Assembly: GCA_035460165.1 (NCBI GenBank)
Contig: DATHWW010000017.1
Location: 1-64,000 of the forward strand
Direction of reading: 5' to 3'
DNA: 64,000 nucleotides
Origin: MM2 sp035460165
Lineage (GTDB): Bacteria > Pseudomonadota > Gammaproteobacteria > Burkholderiales > Methylophilaceae
This document shows positions 28,301 through 36,985 of the stretch, piece after piece. Position numbers and translations under genes: made by a program. The notes under the pieces were generated by a model, which worked only from the letters and a program-made list of their open reading frames with translations, was not told the DNA's origin and ran no database searches. Position 1 is the stretch's first letter. Each line of letters opens with the position of its first letter.

Positions 28301-29225
28301 CGATGCGCTGGTATATCTGCAGCAGACCCTCGAAGCGCTTGCTGTCGATGGTGCCGAGCGGGATCAGTTCGGGCAGGATCAGCTTGCGCATTTCGCGCGC
28401 CTCGTAATGCAGGTGATCGACCGAACGCGGCGCGACGCGCGACACGTAGTTGGTCTGGATCATCTGGATGACCTCATCCGGATGATCCAGCGCATAGGCC
28501 CACCCCTTGAGCGTGGCGCGGCGCATCTTCTCCACCCGCTCCGGATGGCGGGCGATCTCGCTCTCGGTCGTAAACAGCAGATCGCCGGCAAAGTCGATGC
28601 CGTAATTGAGCGGATTGATGACGTTGAACTTGACCCCCTTTTGCGCCAGCACGTAGGGCTCGTTGGTGATGTAGGCGGAGACCGCGTCGACCTTGCCCGT
28701 CAGCAGGTCATCGTAGTTGAAGCTGTGCGGGATTTCCGTGTACTGATGGGCATCGATGCCGGCACCGACCAGCATCGCCGTCAAAGGAGCGTTGTTATTG
28801 GTGTCTATCATCACCCGCTTGCCGACTACTTCGTATGGGCTGACGATGCCCGAACTGCGCAGGCTGATGAAGACCAATGGGTTGTGTTGGAAGATGCTGG
28901 CGATCGCCACCACCGGCTTGCCGCGCAACCGCTCCAGCAACAGGCCGGAGTCGTGCACGCCGTATTGGGCGTGCCCTTCGGTGACCTGCGTAGTGATGTC
29001 GGTACCGGGGACGCGCTCCAGCAGCGTCACGTCCAGCCCCTCGTCGGCGTAATAGCCTTTTTCCTTGGCGGCGTAAAAACCGGCGAATTGGAAGGAATGC
29101 AGCCACTTGAGCTGCAGCGTGACTTTCTCCGAAGGCAATTCGGCGGCGAGCGCCGGCCACGTAAGACATTGCCCAAGCAGCAGAAGAGTGCAACAAATTA
29201 CCGCTCTGAGCATGAGAGTAGGCAC
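25314..29225 (-). CDS. periplasmic-sensing GGDEF-EAL protein: NMT1-like + SBP_bac_3 + PAS + GGDEF + EAL + CZB-like
   Basis: This 1303-residue membrane protein should both make and break c-di-GMP. A signal sequence (about 8-28) precedes an NMT1/thiamine-precursor-type binding domain (about 33-320, TLQLKWLHSFQFAGFYAAKE), a family-3 solute-binding domain (about 345-565), a membrane helix (575-595), PAS (612-725), GGDEF (GGDEF intact at 815-819, with the RxxD inhibitory site at 806-809) and EAL (intact at 943-945). The tail (about 1185-1290) has CHTGRW and HEDMH, as in CZB zinc-binding domains. The 29225 start is GTG; an ATG at 29213 is equally possible. It is coupled to bioA. Confidence 0.9.
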   Translation of the reverse strand: MPTLMLRAVICCTLLLLGQCLTWPALAAELPSEKVTLQLKWLHSFQFAGFYAAKEKGYYADEGLDVTLLERVPGTDITTQVTEGHAQYGVHDSGLLLERLRGKPVVAIASIFQHNPLVFISLRSSGIVSPYEVVGKRVMIDTNNNAPLTAMLVGAGIDAHQYTEIPHSFNYDDLLTGKVDAVSAYITNEPYVLAQKGVKFNVINPLNYGIDFAGDLLFTTESEIARHPERVEKMRRATLKGWAYALDHPDEVIQMIQTNYVSRVAPRSVDHLHYEAREMRKLILPELIPLGTIDSKRFEGLLQIYQRIGLADKKSSLAGFILTKEPQTALQLTEAEKAWLSAHKVLRVGVDRDFAPYEWLDERGRYQGMAAEIMALVARKLGVRLEIVGDRSWQGVLDMAKQGQLDMISFAVRTPERERYLRFTQPVNRVSVAIITAQSTRYLGELERLRGKRVSVVKGYFMEDNLRRDYPDIQLLAVPSVHLALKAVSAGKAEAYVGDTGSANYEIVRSSLAGLQVAGVTSYYSEHRMAAVSNEPELAAILDKALDSIPKEEREAIVSRWYGLSIEPGIPYQTLALYAGGGLALLLAILYWNWRLRREIGLRRQAEEKLSLAARVFSDTHEGISIMDANGIIVEINPTFCEITGYAREDVIGQTSSVLRSDQHPPEFFEAIWTDLTQLGHWQGEVWNRKKNGELYAELLTISALRDERGNTVNYVSLFSDITQIKLQQQTLELMAHYDVLTRLPNRSLFADRFAQAVAHCKREQALLAVCYLDLDGFKEVNDSFGHEAGDRLLVEVAARIKSRLREEDTVSRLGGDEFALLIGDIHSVDQVEQAMARIHAVIAQPYHLNELSITIAASSGVTIFPMDEADPDTLLRHADQAMYQAKLDGRNRFRLFDPTQDQQIQSSRQMLGRLEEALAAGEFCLYYQPKVNMKSGEVLGAEALIRWNHPERGLLPPAQFLPVIEGSAFEHVLGTWVIEQALQQLSLWRKAGLDIQVSVNISPCFLQWPDFFRQLKSALAQYPEISTSSLELEILESSVMGDLSAVTEIIGTCRDQLGVSIALDDFGTGYSSLAHLRHLPASTIKIDQSFVRDMIDDPDDYAIVEGVVGLANAFRRDVVAEGVETREHGLMLLIMGCQVAQGYGVARPMPADLIEQWAKDFRPFPEWMAYAQAPLSSARSLSLLKKIEGQQWVSRMVECLQSEQPSGQNWPIMDHHQCHTGRWIAHADREGTFDHALLRQFELAHEDMHRVGQRLMELYQTGKDGDARAGIAQLRQAHHTLERLLERMNGGVVDLGLAEEVE

Positions 29226-29245
29226 GAAGGAAGGATGACTCGCCG

Positions 29246-29276
29246 ATTATACTGAAGCACGCGCTTACGTTGCCAA
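29246..29276 (-). promoter_or_regulatory. possible promoter of the GGDEF-EAL/bioA unit
   Basis: On the minus strand TTGGCA (29271-29276) and TATAAT (29246-29251) are separated by 19 bases, just upstream of the long signalling gene. The -10 is perfect but the spacing is wide. Confidence 0.35.
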
Positions 29277-29378
29277 CATTTCCCACAGCATGAGGGCGCG
29301 GAGCTGTCCGGAAAATCTATTGCAGGCAAGGACTTGTTTCACTACAGTGCCTGTATCACCTGCTCAAAATCTGGCTTT

Positions 29379-32300
29379 ATGGTTGCCATAACAAAATCAG
29401 GTTTCCCCTCGATTTCACTTGCCGCGGCCAAGCTATTGAAAATAGCAGCATTCGCTGTTGTTTATTACGTTCTTGCGCGCTGGAGCCTGCTGCTGGCCTT
29501 CGAGGGCACCAACGCATCCCCGATCTGGCCGCCTTCCGGCGTCGCGTTCGGCGCCATGCTGCTACTTGGCCGCCGCGTCTGGCCGGCCATCGCGATCGGG
29601 GCATTCTCCGCCAACCTGGCCGTGTTTTCGGCGAATTACCCGGTCGGCCTGACGACGCTAACCGCCTCGGCGGCCATCGCCGCCGGCAACACGCTGGAAG
29701 CGCTCGCCGGCTATGCCCTGCTACGCCGCCTGAAAGTGCTCGACACCCCGCTGGACCAGCCGCAAAACGTCTTCCGTTTTCTGACGGCCGTACTGCTGAT
29801 GTGCATGGTCAGCGCCACCATCGGCACTGCCACCCTATTACTGGGCGGCTTCGCTCCGGTCGCCGCGTTGTGGCCGGTGTGGATCAACTGGTGGCTGGGC
29901 GATGTCGGCGGCATCCTTATCGTCACGCCGCTGATAATCATCTGGCTGGCGAAGGGCGGGCCAGCGCGGCAGATGCGATTTCGCCCGGGCTGGGCGATGG
30001 CGGCCGCCCTGGCCGTCTTTACGCTGCTGTCGTGGCAGATCTTCGACGGGCATCACGCCGCCGGCCATCTCGACCGCCTGCTGCTGTACCTGCATATGCC
30101 ATTGATCGCGCTGATCGCCTACCGTTACGGCCAACCTGGCGTTTCGGTCGCCTTGCTGCTGCTGTCCGGCATCGCCGTCTGGCACACGATACACGGCACG
30201 GGCCCCTTCGCGACGGCCGACCTCAACCATTCCCTGATCCTGCTCATCACCTTCATCGTGCTGTGCTGCATGACCGGCTTGATCCTGGCGGCGGACATCA
30301 ATCAGCGGACGCAATTCCAAACTACACCCATTTCATTCGGGGACGTCAAAGTGCCCTGGCTGACGCTGCTGGCGGCACTGGGACTGACGGTGTTCATTTG
30401 GCATACCGTGTCGGAGGATGCGGAGGACGCCGCACGCGATCAGTTCGAATCTTTAGGCACCGAAGTTCAGCTAAGCATCATTGAGCGCATGACGGATTAC
30501 CAGCAGATCCTGCGCGGTGGCGTGGCCTTGTTCACGTCTTCCCAGCAGGTCACGCGCGAGGAGTGGCATAAATATGCGCGCGTTCTGGAAATCGATCAGC
30601 GTTTTCCCGGCATGCAATCGTTCGCCTTTGCGGAATGGGTCCACGCCGCGGACAAGGCCGCCCATGTCACGCGCATTCGCAACGAGGGGTTTCCGGACTA
30701 TGCGATCCTCCCGGCAGGCGAGCGCGAGGCCTATCTGCCGGTCAATTACATCGAACCGTTCAATTGGCGCAACCAGCGCGCATTCGGCTACGACATGTAT
30801 TCCGAAGCGGTGCGCAAACAGGCGATCATGCAGGCCGCGGCTACGGGAAACGCGACCATTTCCGGCAAGGTGAGGCTGGCACAGGAGAACGGCCAGGACG
30901 AGCAAGCGGGCTTTGTGATGTACGTCCCGGTTTATCGCAACGGCATGCCGATCGACACCGAAGAGCAGCGGCGGCGCGCGCTGCTGGGCTACGTCAGCAG
31001 CGGTTTCCGCATGAATGACCTGATACAGGGCATCGTGGGCGAGCAATCTCCGTGGCTGAGACTGGAAATCTTCGACGGCCAGCAGGCAAGCGAAGAGGCG
31101 AAAATGTACGACAGTGCCACACCCGCGACGAGAAAGCCGCCGGTGTATACGACGGATTTCCCGCTGCACATCTCGAACCATCTGTGGACACTGCGCACGA
31201 CCTCGTTGCCCGCCTTCGAAAAAAGCATAGACCATCAGAAAGCGCAGATCATCCTGATCGCGGGCATCATCGTCAGCCTGCTGCTGTTCATGCTGGTGCG
31301 CACATTGGCGATCACGCGCGAAAGCGCGCTGGCACTGGCGGACGATATGACCACCGCCTTGCGCACTTCTGAATTGGAATTGCGCAAACTGAACAGCCGC
31401 TTCGCCCTCGCCGCCGAGGCCGGCGGCATCGGCGTCTGGGAATGGAATGTACAGACCGGCCGCCTGACCTGGGATATCAGGATGTACGAGATTTACCAGA
31501 TCGACCCCATGACCGCGAGCAGTACCTATTCCATGTGGCGCGACCGCGTCCACCCGGACGACCTGGCCGGCATCGAGGGCGCATTCGCCGAGGCGCTCAT
31601 CCATGGCTCGGCGCTTGCACAGGAATACAGGATCGTCCTGCCCGACGATAGTTTCCGCCGGATCAAGGCCAATGGCGTCGTCGTCCGCGACGAGCGCGGC
31701 CAGCCCCTGCATATGATAGGCATCAACATCGATGTCTCCGAGCTGCGGCAGGCCGAAGAATCGCTGCGCGCCAGCGAGAAGCGTTTCCGCAGCATCTTCG
31801 AGCACGCGCCCATCGGCATTGCGATCGTATCGCTCGACGGCCGCTGGCTCAGCGTCAACAACGCGACCTGCGCCATCGTCGGCTATACCAGAATGGAACT
31901 GGAGCAGATGACCTTCCACCAGGTCACGCTGCCGGACGATCTGCAGGCAGACCTGGATCATGTGCAGCAACTGATGGAGGGCAGCGCTCCTTCCTACCAG
32001 ATGGAAAAACGCTACGTCCGCAAGGATGGCCAGCTCGTATGGGTGCTGCTGACGGTGACCCTGCTGCGCGACGAGACCGGCAAGCCGCTGTATTTCCTCT
32101 CGCAGATCATGAACATCAGCGACCGCAAGCAGAAGGAACAGACCATCGCCGCCGCGCTGGCGGAAAAGGAAGTGCTGTTGAAGGAGGTCTACCATCGGGT
32201 GAAGAACAACCTGCAGGTCGTCTCCAGCCTGTTCAACCTGCAACTGCGCACCTTGCCGGAAGGCGAGGCGCGCACCGCGCTGCGGGAATCGGCGAACCGC

Positions 32301-32804
32301 GTGCGGGCGATGGCGCTGGTGCACGAGAAGCTCTACCGCTCGAGCAACCTGTCTTCGATCGCGCTCGACGGTTACATCGAGGACATGTGCCGTCAGCTCG
32401 GCACGCTCGGTGCCGTCTCCCAGCGCGACATCCGCATCACGACCGAGCTGGAGCCGATCGAAATCGACCTGGAAATGGCCGTACCGGTCGGCCTGCAGCT
32501 CAACGAACTGATTTCCAACAGCCTCAAGCACGGCTTTCCCGACGACCGCCCGGGCCACCTCCATATCCGCCTGGCGCGGCGTGCGCCGGGCAGCGATACC
32601 ATCACGCTGGAGGTGACGGACAATGGCATCGGCTTGCCGGTCGGTCTGGACCCCAAGACCTCGACGTCCTTAGGCCTCAAGCTGGTCGCCTCGCTGGCGG
32701 CCCAGATCGACGGGGAGTTCGACATCGCATCGCGCGATGACGGCACCCATGCCAGCCTGACTTTCCGTCTCGACGGCCCATCGCGGCCTGGGACCTCTTT
32801 GTAA
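29379..32804 (+). CDS. MASE1-CHASE-PAS-PAS sensor histidine kinase (HisKA_2 type)
   Basis: A 1141-residue membrane sensor. MASE1 with about eight helices (10-310, including SPIWPPSGVAFGAMLLLG) is followed by a periplasmic CHASE domain (about 360-555), another helix (about 625-645), two PAS domains (about 670-785 and 800-915), a HisKA_2 phosphoacceptor (EVYHRVKNNLQVVSSLF, His about 939) and HATPase (NELISNSLKHG, DNGIG). Such kinases phosphorylate stand-alone or composite REC proteins. The next gene begins 22 bases later with a REC domain. The ATG at 29379 lacks a clear ribosome site; a TTG at 29334 in frame is an alternative. Confidence 0.9.
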   Translation: MVAITKSGFPSISLAAAKLLKIAAFAVVYYVLARWSLLLAFEGTNASPIWPPSGVAFGAMLLLGRRVWPAIAIGAFSANLAVFSANYPVGLTTLTASAAIAAGNTLEALAGYALLRRLKVLDTPLDQPQNVFRFLTAVLLMCMVSATIGTATLLLGGFAPVAALWPVWINWWLGDVGGILIVTPLIIIWLAKGGPARQMRFRPGWAMAAALAVFTLLSWQIFDGHHAAGHLDRLLLYLHMPLIALIAYRYGQPGVSVALLLLSGIAVWHTIHGTGPFATADLNHSLILLITFIVLCCMTGLILAADINQRTQFQTTPISFGDVKVPWLTLLAALGLTVFIWHTVSEDAEDAARDQFESLGTEVQLSIIERMTDYQQILRGGVALFTSSQQVTREEWHKYARVLEIDQRFPGMQSFAFAEWVHAADKAAHVTRIRNEGFPDYAILPAGEREAYLPVNYIEPFNWRNQRAFGYDMYSEAVRKQAIMQAAATGNATISGKVRLAQENGQDEQAGFVMYVPVYRNGMPIDTEEQRRRALLGYVSSGFRMNDLIQGIVGEQSPWLRLEIFDGQQASEEAKMYDSATPATRKPPVYTTDFPLHISNHLWTLRTTSLPAFEKSIDHQKAQIILIAGIIVSLLLFMLVRTLAITRESALALADDMTTALRTSELELRKLNSRFALAAEAGGIGVWEWNVQTGRLTWDIRMYEIYQIDPMTASSTYSMWRDRVHPDDLAGIEGAFAEALIHGSALAQEYRIVLPDDSFRRIKANGVVVRDERGQPLHMIGINIDVSELRQAEESLRASEKRFRSIFEHAPIGIAIVSLDGRWLSVNNATCAIVGYTRMELEQMTFHQVTLPDDLQADLDHVQQLMEGSAPSYQMEKRYVRKDGQLVWVLLTVTLLRDETGKPLYFLSQIMNISDRKQKEQTIAAALAEKEVLLKEVYHRVKNNLQVVSSLFNLQLRTLPEGEARTALRESANRVRAMALVHEKLYRSSNLSSIALDGYIEDMCRQLGTLGAVSQRDIRITTELEPIEIDLEMAVPVGLQLNELISNSLKHGFPDDRPGHLHIRLARRAPGSDTITLEVTDNGIGLPVGLDPKTSTSLGLKLVASLAAQIDGEFDIASRDDGTHASLTFRLDGPSRPGTSL

Positions 32805-32826
32805 CCCGCAGCGGAAAGGAATTAGC

Positions 32827-35304
32827 ATGCAGCCAGCCAATATCCTGATCGTCGAAGACGAGTCCATCGTCGCCATGGATCTCGCTTATCAACTAGAGGA
32901 AATGAACTACCAGGTCTGCGCGATCGCGGACAACGGCCAGGATGCGCTGGCGCTGATCGAACAGCATCACCCGACACTGGTACTGATGGACATCATCATC
33001 AAGGGCGATATGGATGGCATCGAGACTACGCGGCACATCAGCCACCGCTTCCATACGCCGGTCATCTTTCTCACCGCCTACAGCGATACGCACACGGTGG
33101 AGCGCGCGGCGCAGACGGCGCCCTACGGCTATCTGACCAAGCCCTTCCAGGCCAACGAGCTGCGCGCCGCCATCGAAGTGGCGTTGTACAAGTCCGGGCT
33201 GGAAACGCGCCTGCGCGAATCCGAACGCTGGTTCGCCACCGCGCTGCGCTGCGTCGCGGATGGGGTGATCGCGACGGACAAGCAGGGGCTGGTCCAGTTC
33301 CTCAATCCGGCGGCGGAAGAAGCGCTCGGCTGGAAACTGGCGGACGCCAAGGGGCGCTCCGTGGAAGACCTGCTGCTGCTGCGCAATCCGCGCACCGGCG
33401 AGCGGGAGATGAATCCGATCTCACGCGCCTTGCAGAGCGACGGCGTGGTCGGCATCGAGTTCGGCACCATGCTCTCCGCGCGCAACGGGCAGCAACGGCC
33501 GATAGACGATTCCGCCGCGCCGATACGCGATGCCGACGGGCAAATCCTGGGGGCGGTGATGGCATTCCGCGACGTCAGCGAACGCCTGGCCATCGAGCAA
33601 TCCTTGCGCCGCAGCGAAGAGCATTTCCGCAAAGCCTTCGATTTCGCGCCGGTGGGGATGGCGCTGATCGGCCTGGATGGAGCATTCCTGCAACTGAATG
33701 CGGCGCTGTGCCGGCTGCTGGGCTACGACCAGGCGGAATTGTCGACGATGTACCAGTCCGACCTGACGCATTCGTCCGACCTTCATGTCGAAAAACGCCA
33801 ACTCGCCGACCTCCTGTCCGGCGGCCTGTCGACGGTGCAATTCGAAAAACGCTATCTGCCCAAAAACGGCAACGACCTGTGGACACTGGTCAGCGTCTCG
33901 CTGCTGACGCAAGGCAGTGCGCCGACGTGCTACCTCTACCAGATCCACGACCTGACCGAGCGCAAGAACTCGGAATACGAGCTGGCGCGCCTGGCGCATT
34001 TCGACACGCTGACCGGGCTCGTCAACCGCTCCAAGCTGCTGGAGGAGGCGAACGATCAGATATTGAGCGCCAAGCGGCAGAAGACCAGTCTGGCGGTGGT
34101 GTTCCTGGACCTCGACCATTTCAAGGAAATCAACGACAACCTCGGCCACGAGGCGGGCGACCGGCTGTTGCAGGAAGTCGGCAACCGGCTCAAGGCTTCG
34201 GTACGCGAAACCGACTGTGTGTCGCGCTTCGGCGGCGACGAATTCGTCCTGCTGCTGCCCAATATCCAGACCGCGGAAGATATTTCCAACGTGGTCAACA
34301 AGATACTGGCCGAATTCGCCCGCCCCATGTTGCTCGAAGGCCACACCGTCACCATCGGCACCAGCATGGGCGTCAGCCTGTTTCCCGACGACGGCCAGGA
34401 TGCCCAGACCCTGCTGAAGTGCGCCGACAGCGCGCTTTACCAGGCCAAGGCCGAGGGACGCAACAACGTCCAGTTCTACCGCGCCGAACTGACCGCGCGC
34501 ATCGAGCAGCGCTTCATGCTGGAGAAGGAATTGCGCCACGCCATCGAACACGGCGAATTCGAGCTGTACTACCAGCCCATCATTGCCCTGAACGGCGCGC
34601 AGCATGTCTGCGCCGAGGCGCTGATCCGCTGGCACCATCCACAGCGCGGCCTGCTGCTGCCCGAATTCTTCATTCCTTTTGCCGAAGAAACCGGATTGAT
34701 CATGCCCATCGGCGAATGGGTGCTCGCGACCGCCTGCATGGAAGCGGCACGCTGGCAACGAGAAGGCCGGCCGACACCGGTATCGGTCAACATCAGCCCG
34801 CGGCAATTCAGGACCAGCAACCTGATTCAGAAGGTCAAGGAGGCACTTGCCGACAGCGATCTGGCACCGTCTCTGCTGTGTCTGGAAATCACCGAGCAGT
34901 CCCTGCTGCTGGACACCGAGCAGAACATGGCACTGATCGACGAACTAAAGGCGCTGGGATTGAAAATCGCCATCGACGACTTCGGTATCGGCTATTCATC
35001 GCTAAGCTATTTCAAGCGTTTCGAGCCGGCGCAGATCAAGATCGATCGCACCTTCATCCGCGGCGTGACCGACGGTGCGGAAGACACCGCCATCGTGCGG
35101 GCAATCATCGCCATGGCCAAGAGCCTGAATGTGCAGCTCGTGGCGGAAGGCGTCGAAACCGAAGAGCAGTTGGCGTTCATCCGGGCGGAAGGCTGCGACA
35201 AGGCGCAGGGCTACCTGTATGCCAAACCGGCCCCGGCCGCTGCCTTCCGCCGCGACTGGGTGGATGCGGCACACGTGCCCGATCAGGCTTCGTTGGGGAT
35301 ATAG
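32827..35304 (+). CDS. REC-PAS-PAS-GGDEF-EAL response regulator
   Basis: The 825-residue cytoplasmic protein has a receiver domain (ILIVEDESIVAMDLAYQLEE; phosphoacceptor Asp55 in LVLMDIII, Lys105 in GYLTKPF), two PAS domains (about 135-250 and 255-375), GGDEF (SRFGGDEFVLLL, with RxxD five residues before) and EAL (CAEALIRWHHP; DDFGIGYSS). All catalytic motifs look intact, so it may be bifunctional. It is preceded by GGAAAGGA and directly follows the histidine kinase, its likely partner. Its 3' end overlaps the convergent gene at 35283 by 22 bases. Confidence 0.93.
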   Translation: MQPANILIVEDESIVAMDLAYQLEEMNYQVCAIADNGQDALALIEQHHPTLVLMDIIIKGDMDGIETTRHISHRFHTPVIFLTAYSDTHTVERAAQTAPYGYLTKPFQANELRAAIEVALYKSGLETRLRESERWFATALRCVADGVIATDKQGLVQFLNPAAEEALGWKLADAKGRSVEDLLLLRNPRTGEREMNPISRALQSDGVVGIEFGTMLSARNGQQRPIDDSAAPIRDADGQILGAVMAFRDVSERLAIEQSLRRSEEHFRKAFDFAPVGMALIGLDGAFLQLNAALCRLLGYDQAELSTMYQSDLTHSSDLHVEKRQLADLLSGGLSTVQFEKRYLPKNGNDLWTLVSVSLLTQGSAPTCYLYQIHDLTERKNSEYELARLAHFDTLTGLVNRSKLLEEANDQILSAKRQKTSLAVVFLDLDHFKEINDNLGHEAGDRLLQEVGNRLKASVRETDCVSRFGGDEFVLLLPNIQTAEDISNVVNKILAEFARPMLLEGHTVTIGTSMGVSLFPDDGQDAQTLLKCADSALYQAKAEGRNNVQFYRAELTARIEQRFMLEKELRHAIEHGEFELYYQPIIALNGAQHVCAEALIRWHHPQRGLLLPEFFIPFAEETGLIMPIGEWVLATACMEAARWQREGRPTPVSVNISPRQFRTSNLIQKVKEALADSDLAPSLLCLEITEQSLLLDTEQNMALIDELKALGLKIAIDDFGIGYSSLSYFKRFEPAQIKIDRTFIRGVTDGAEDTAIVRAIIAMAKSLNVQLVAEGVETEEQLAFIRAEGCDKAQGYLYAKPAPAAAFRRDWVDAAHVPDQASLGI

Positions 35305-36230
35305 CCGGTCAGCGCGCACTGTGAATGGCGCGCGATGGCGAGTTTCTTTTCCGCATGCGGCGAATGCGGCAGCAAGGCCCGGCCCAGCACCGCTCCGCTC
35401 GCGTCGCGCTGCACCAGCTCGTCGGTCTCGAAATCGAATTCCAGCGTCGGCATTTCATTCCATTTCTCGGCGAATAGCGTATTGAACGGCGTATACAAGC
35501 CGCGCTCCGGGCTGTTCGATTGCAGCGCAAACACATACTCCGGCACCGCGTTGATCTCGAAGCCGTCCTGGCAATACTGTACCCACACGTAATCGCCGAT
35601 GATCACCAGCTTCCAGAAAGGCCGGTGGTCGTAAAACTTGAGGGTGACTTTCTTGCCTGCACTGCGCAGGGATTTCAGGTAACCGATGCTTTCGTATATT
35701 TCTTCCAGCATGCGGCCGTAGTAATCACGCTCTTCCGACAGGGAATCCGCCCGCAGCCGTGCCCCGTCGCTCAGTGGGTTGAGCAGCATCACGCGTATTT
35801 CACGCGCTTCATCCAGCACCTGGTGGAACTGGCTATCCTCTTGGGCGAAGGTGTCGTAGCCGGTTACGGTCATCACGCAGGCGCACTCCACCGCGGGGAT
35901 TTTTCGGATCAATAGACGTTCGCGCCACCGTGTCAGCCAGCCGTTCTTGCTGCTCGCATGGACCAATGCAGCCAGCCTGGCGCTGCCGACAACCTCGCGA
36001 TTTTGCAGCGCATTCTTGATGGCGAAAAACACAAATACCAGCAACGCGGCAAATCCAGCCTCAGCGAGGAATAGCATATCCGGATTGGTCGAGATCACCG
36101 GCCACCAGCGGTAAATGAATGCATTTACCATGCCCGGCAACGAAAAAGCGATAGCGACGGCCACCACCATCAGCATGGCGTTCGTAATGATGTCGCCCAT
36201 GAAAAACCGTGAGTGTTGTTGTCGATGCAT
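35283..36230 (-). CDS. membrane protein with PLD-like cytoplasmic region, function unknown
   Basis: The 315-residue product (start MHRQQHSRFFMGDIITNAML, with GGGGAAC upstream) has two membrane helices (about 13-33 and 52-70). A soluble part follows, with REIRVMLLNPLSDGARLR, KKVTLKFYDHRPFWKLVII and GDYVWVQYCQDG. The alternation of strands and the segment around residue 220 recall phospholipase-D-fold proteins, but no HxK motif is present, so catalysis is not supported. I do not recognise the family. An upstream start at 36308 is possible but weaker. Confidence 0.6.
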   Translation of the reverse strand: MHRQQHSRFFMGDIITNAMLMVVAVAIAFSLPGMVNAFIYRWWPVISTNPDMLFLAEAGFAALLVFVFFAIKNALQNREVVGSARLAALVHASSKNGWLTRWRERLLIRKIPAVECACVMTVTGYDTFAQEDSQFHQVLDEAREIRVMLLNPLSDGARLRADSLSEERDYYGRMLEEIYESIGYLKSLRSAGKKVTLKFYDHRPFWKLVIIGDYVWVQYCQDGFEINAVPEYVFALQSNSPERGLYTPFNTLFAEKWNEMPTLEFDFETDELVQRDASGAVLGRALLPHSPHAEKKLAIARHSQCALTGYIPNEA

Positions 36231-36368
36231 TCCGTTCCCCTTTCCAAGGAAAAGCATCGCGCCCCCTGCCGAGGCGGCAGGTTGACGCATGTACCAGAAC
36301 CTACGCAATCATTGCTTCGATTTGCCGAATGCGATTCCGTTCCCTGAATTGTCGCCGTCCGAACAACG

Positions 36369-36824
36369 CTACGGAGATATCCCGCTTTTCAGAACGGCGT
36401 CCTTCGCATTGCTGTCCATGACATGCTCGGTCTGCAGGATGATTTCGGTAGCCGTCGCGCTGTCGTAGATGAAACCGCTACTTGTGGCGGTTACCCGCAT
36501 CCGCGTCGTATTTGAAGTAAGCGGTTCCAGTTGAATTTGTATCGCGCGGCCGGATACCACCGCGTTCAGAATCTCGATGTTGTCCTGCTTGGAAGTGGAA
36601 AAAATTTCGATGTCCATACGTTTCAGAGCCATCAATGCAGCACGTTTCACCTGGCTGCTGGGAGCAGTAAAAGTACGGTAGGCGATGCCGTTCAAGGTAT
36701 GCGATACGGCGGTCGAGCCGCTGACGCCGAGCGCGGTCATGCCCAACTGCATGCACCCGGTGATCGCCATGGCGATCACCGCTCCACCCCACCTCTGCCA
36801 TGCAATGCGCGACATAAGGCTCAC
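36369..36824 (-). CDS. small lipoprotein, DUF3568-like
   Basis: A 151-residue protein with a lipoprotein signal ending in AMAITGC (Cys about residue 24) and a mature part with a repeating strand-helix pattern (GIAYRTFTAPSSQVKRAALM, then MDIEIFSTSKQDN). This looks like the DUF3568 lipoprotein family, a tentative call. The start could also be the ATG at 36815. It lies between the PLD-like membrane protein and the acyltransferase, both on the same strand but not overlapping. Confidence 0.65.
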   Translation of the reverse strand: MSLMSRIAWQRWGGAVIAMAITGCMQLGMTALGVSGSTAVSHTLNGIAYRTFTAPSSQVKRAALMALKRMDIEIFSTSKQDNIEILNAVVSGRAIQIQLEPLTSNTTRMRVTATSSGFIYDSATATEIILQTEHVMDSNAKDAVLKSGISP

Positions 36825-36985
36825 CCCTTTACCGTTATTGTGTTTTTTGACAAAAAATCACAAGATTCGTGCCATCCAAACTCTCTTTTGTAATCAGTAA
36901 GATACCGCGATCCAACCTAAGCATTTTGTCGTGGGTGGAGACAGCGCGCTTCACATGCATCAACACCATGATTTTTAATTAAAAA

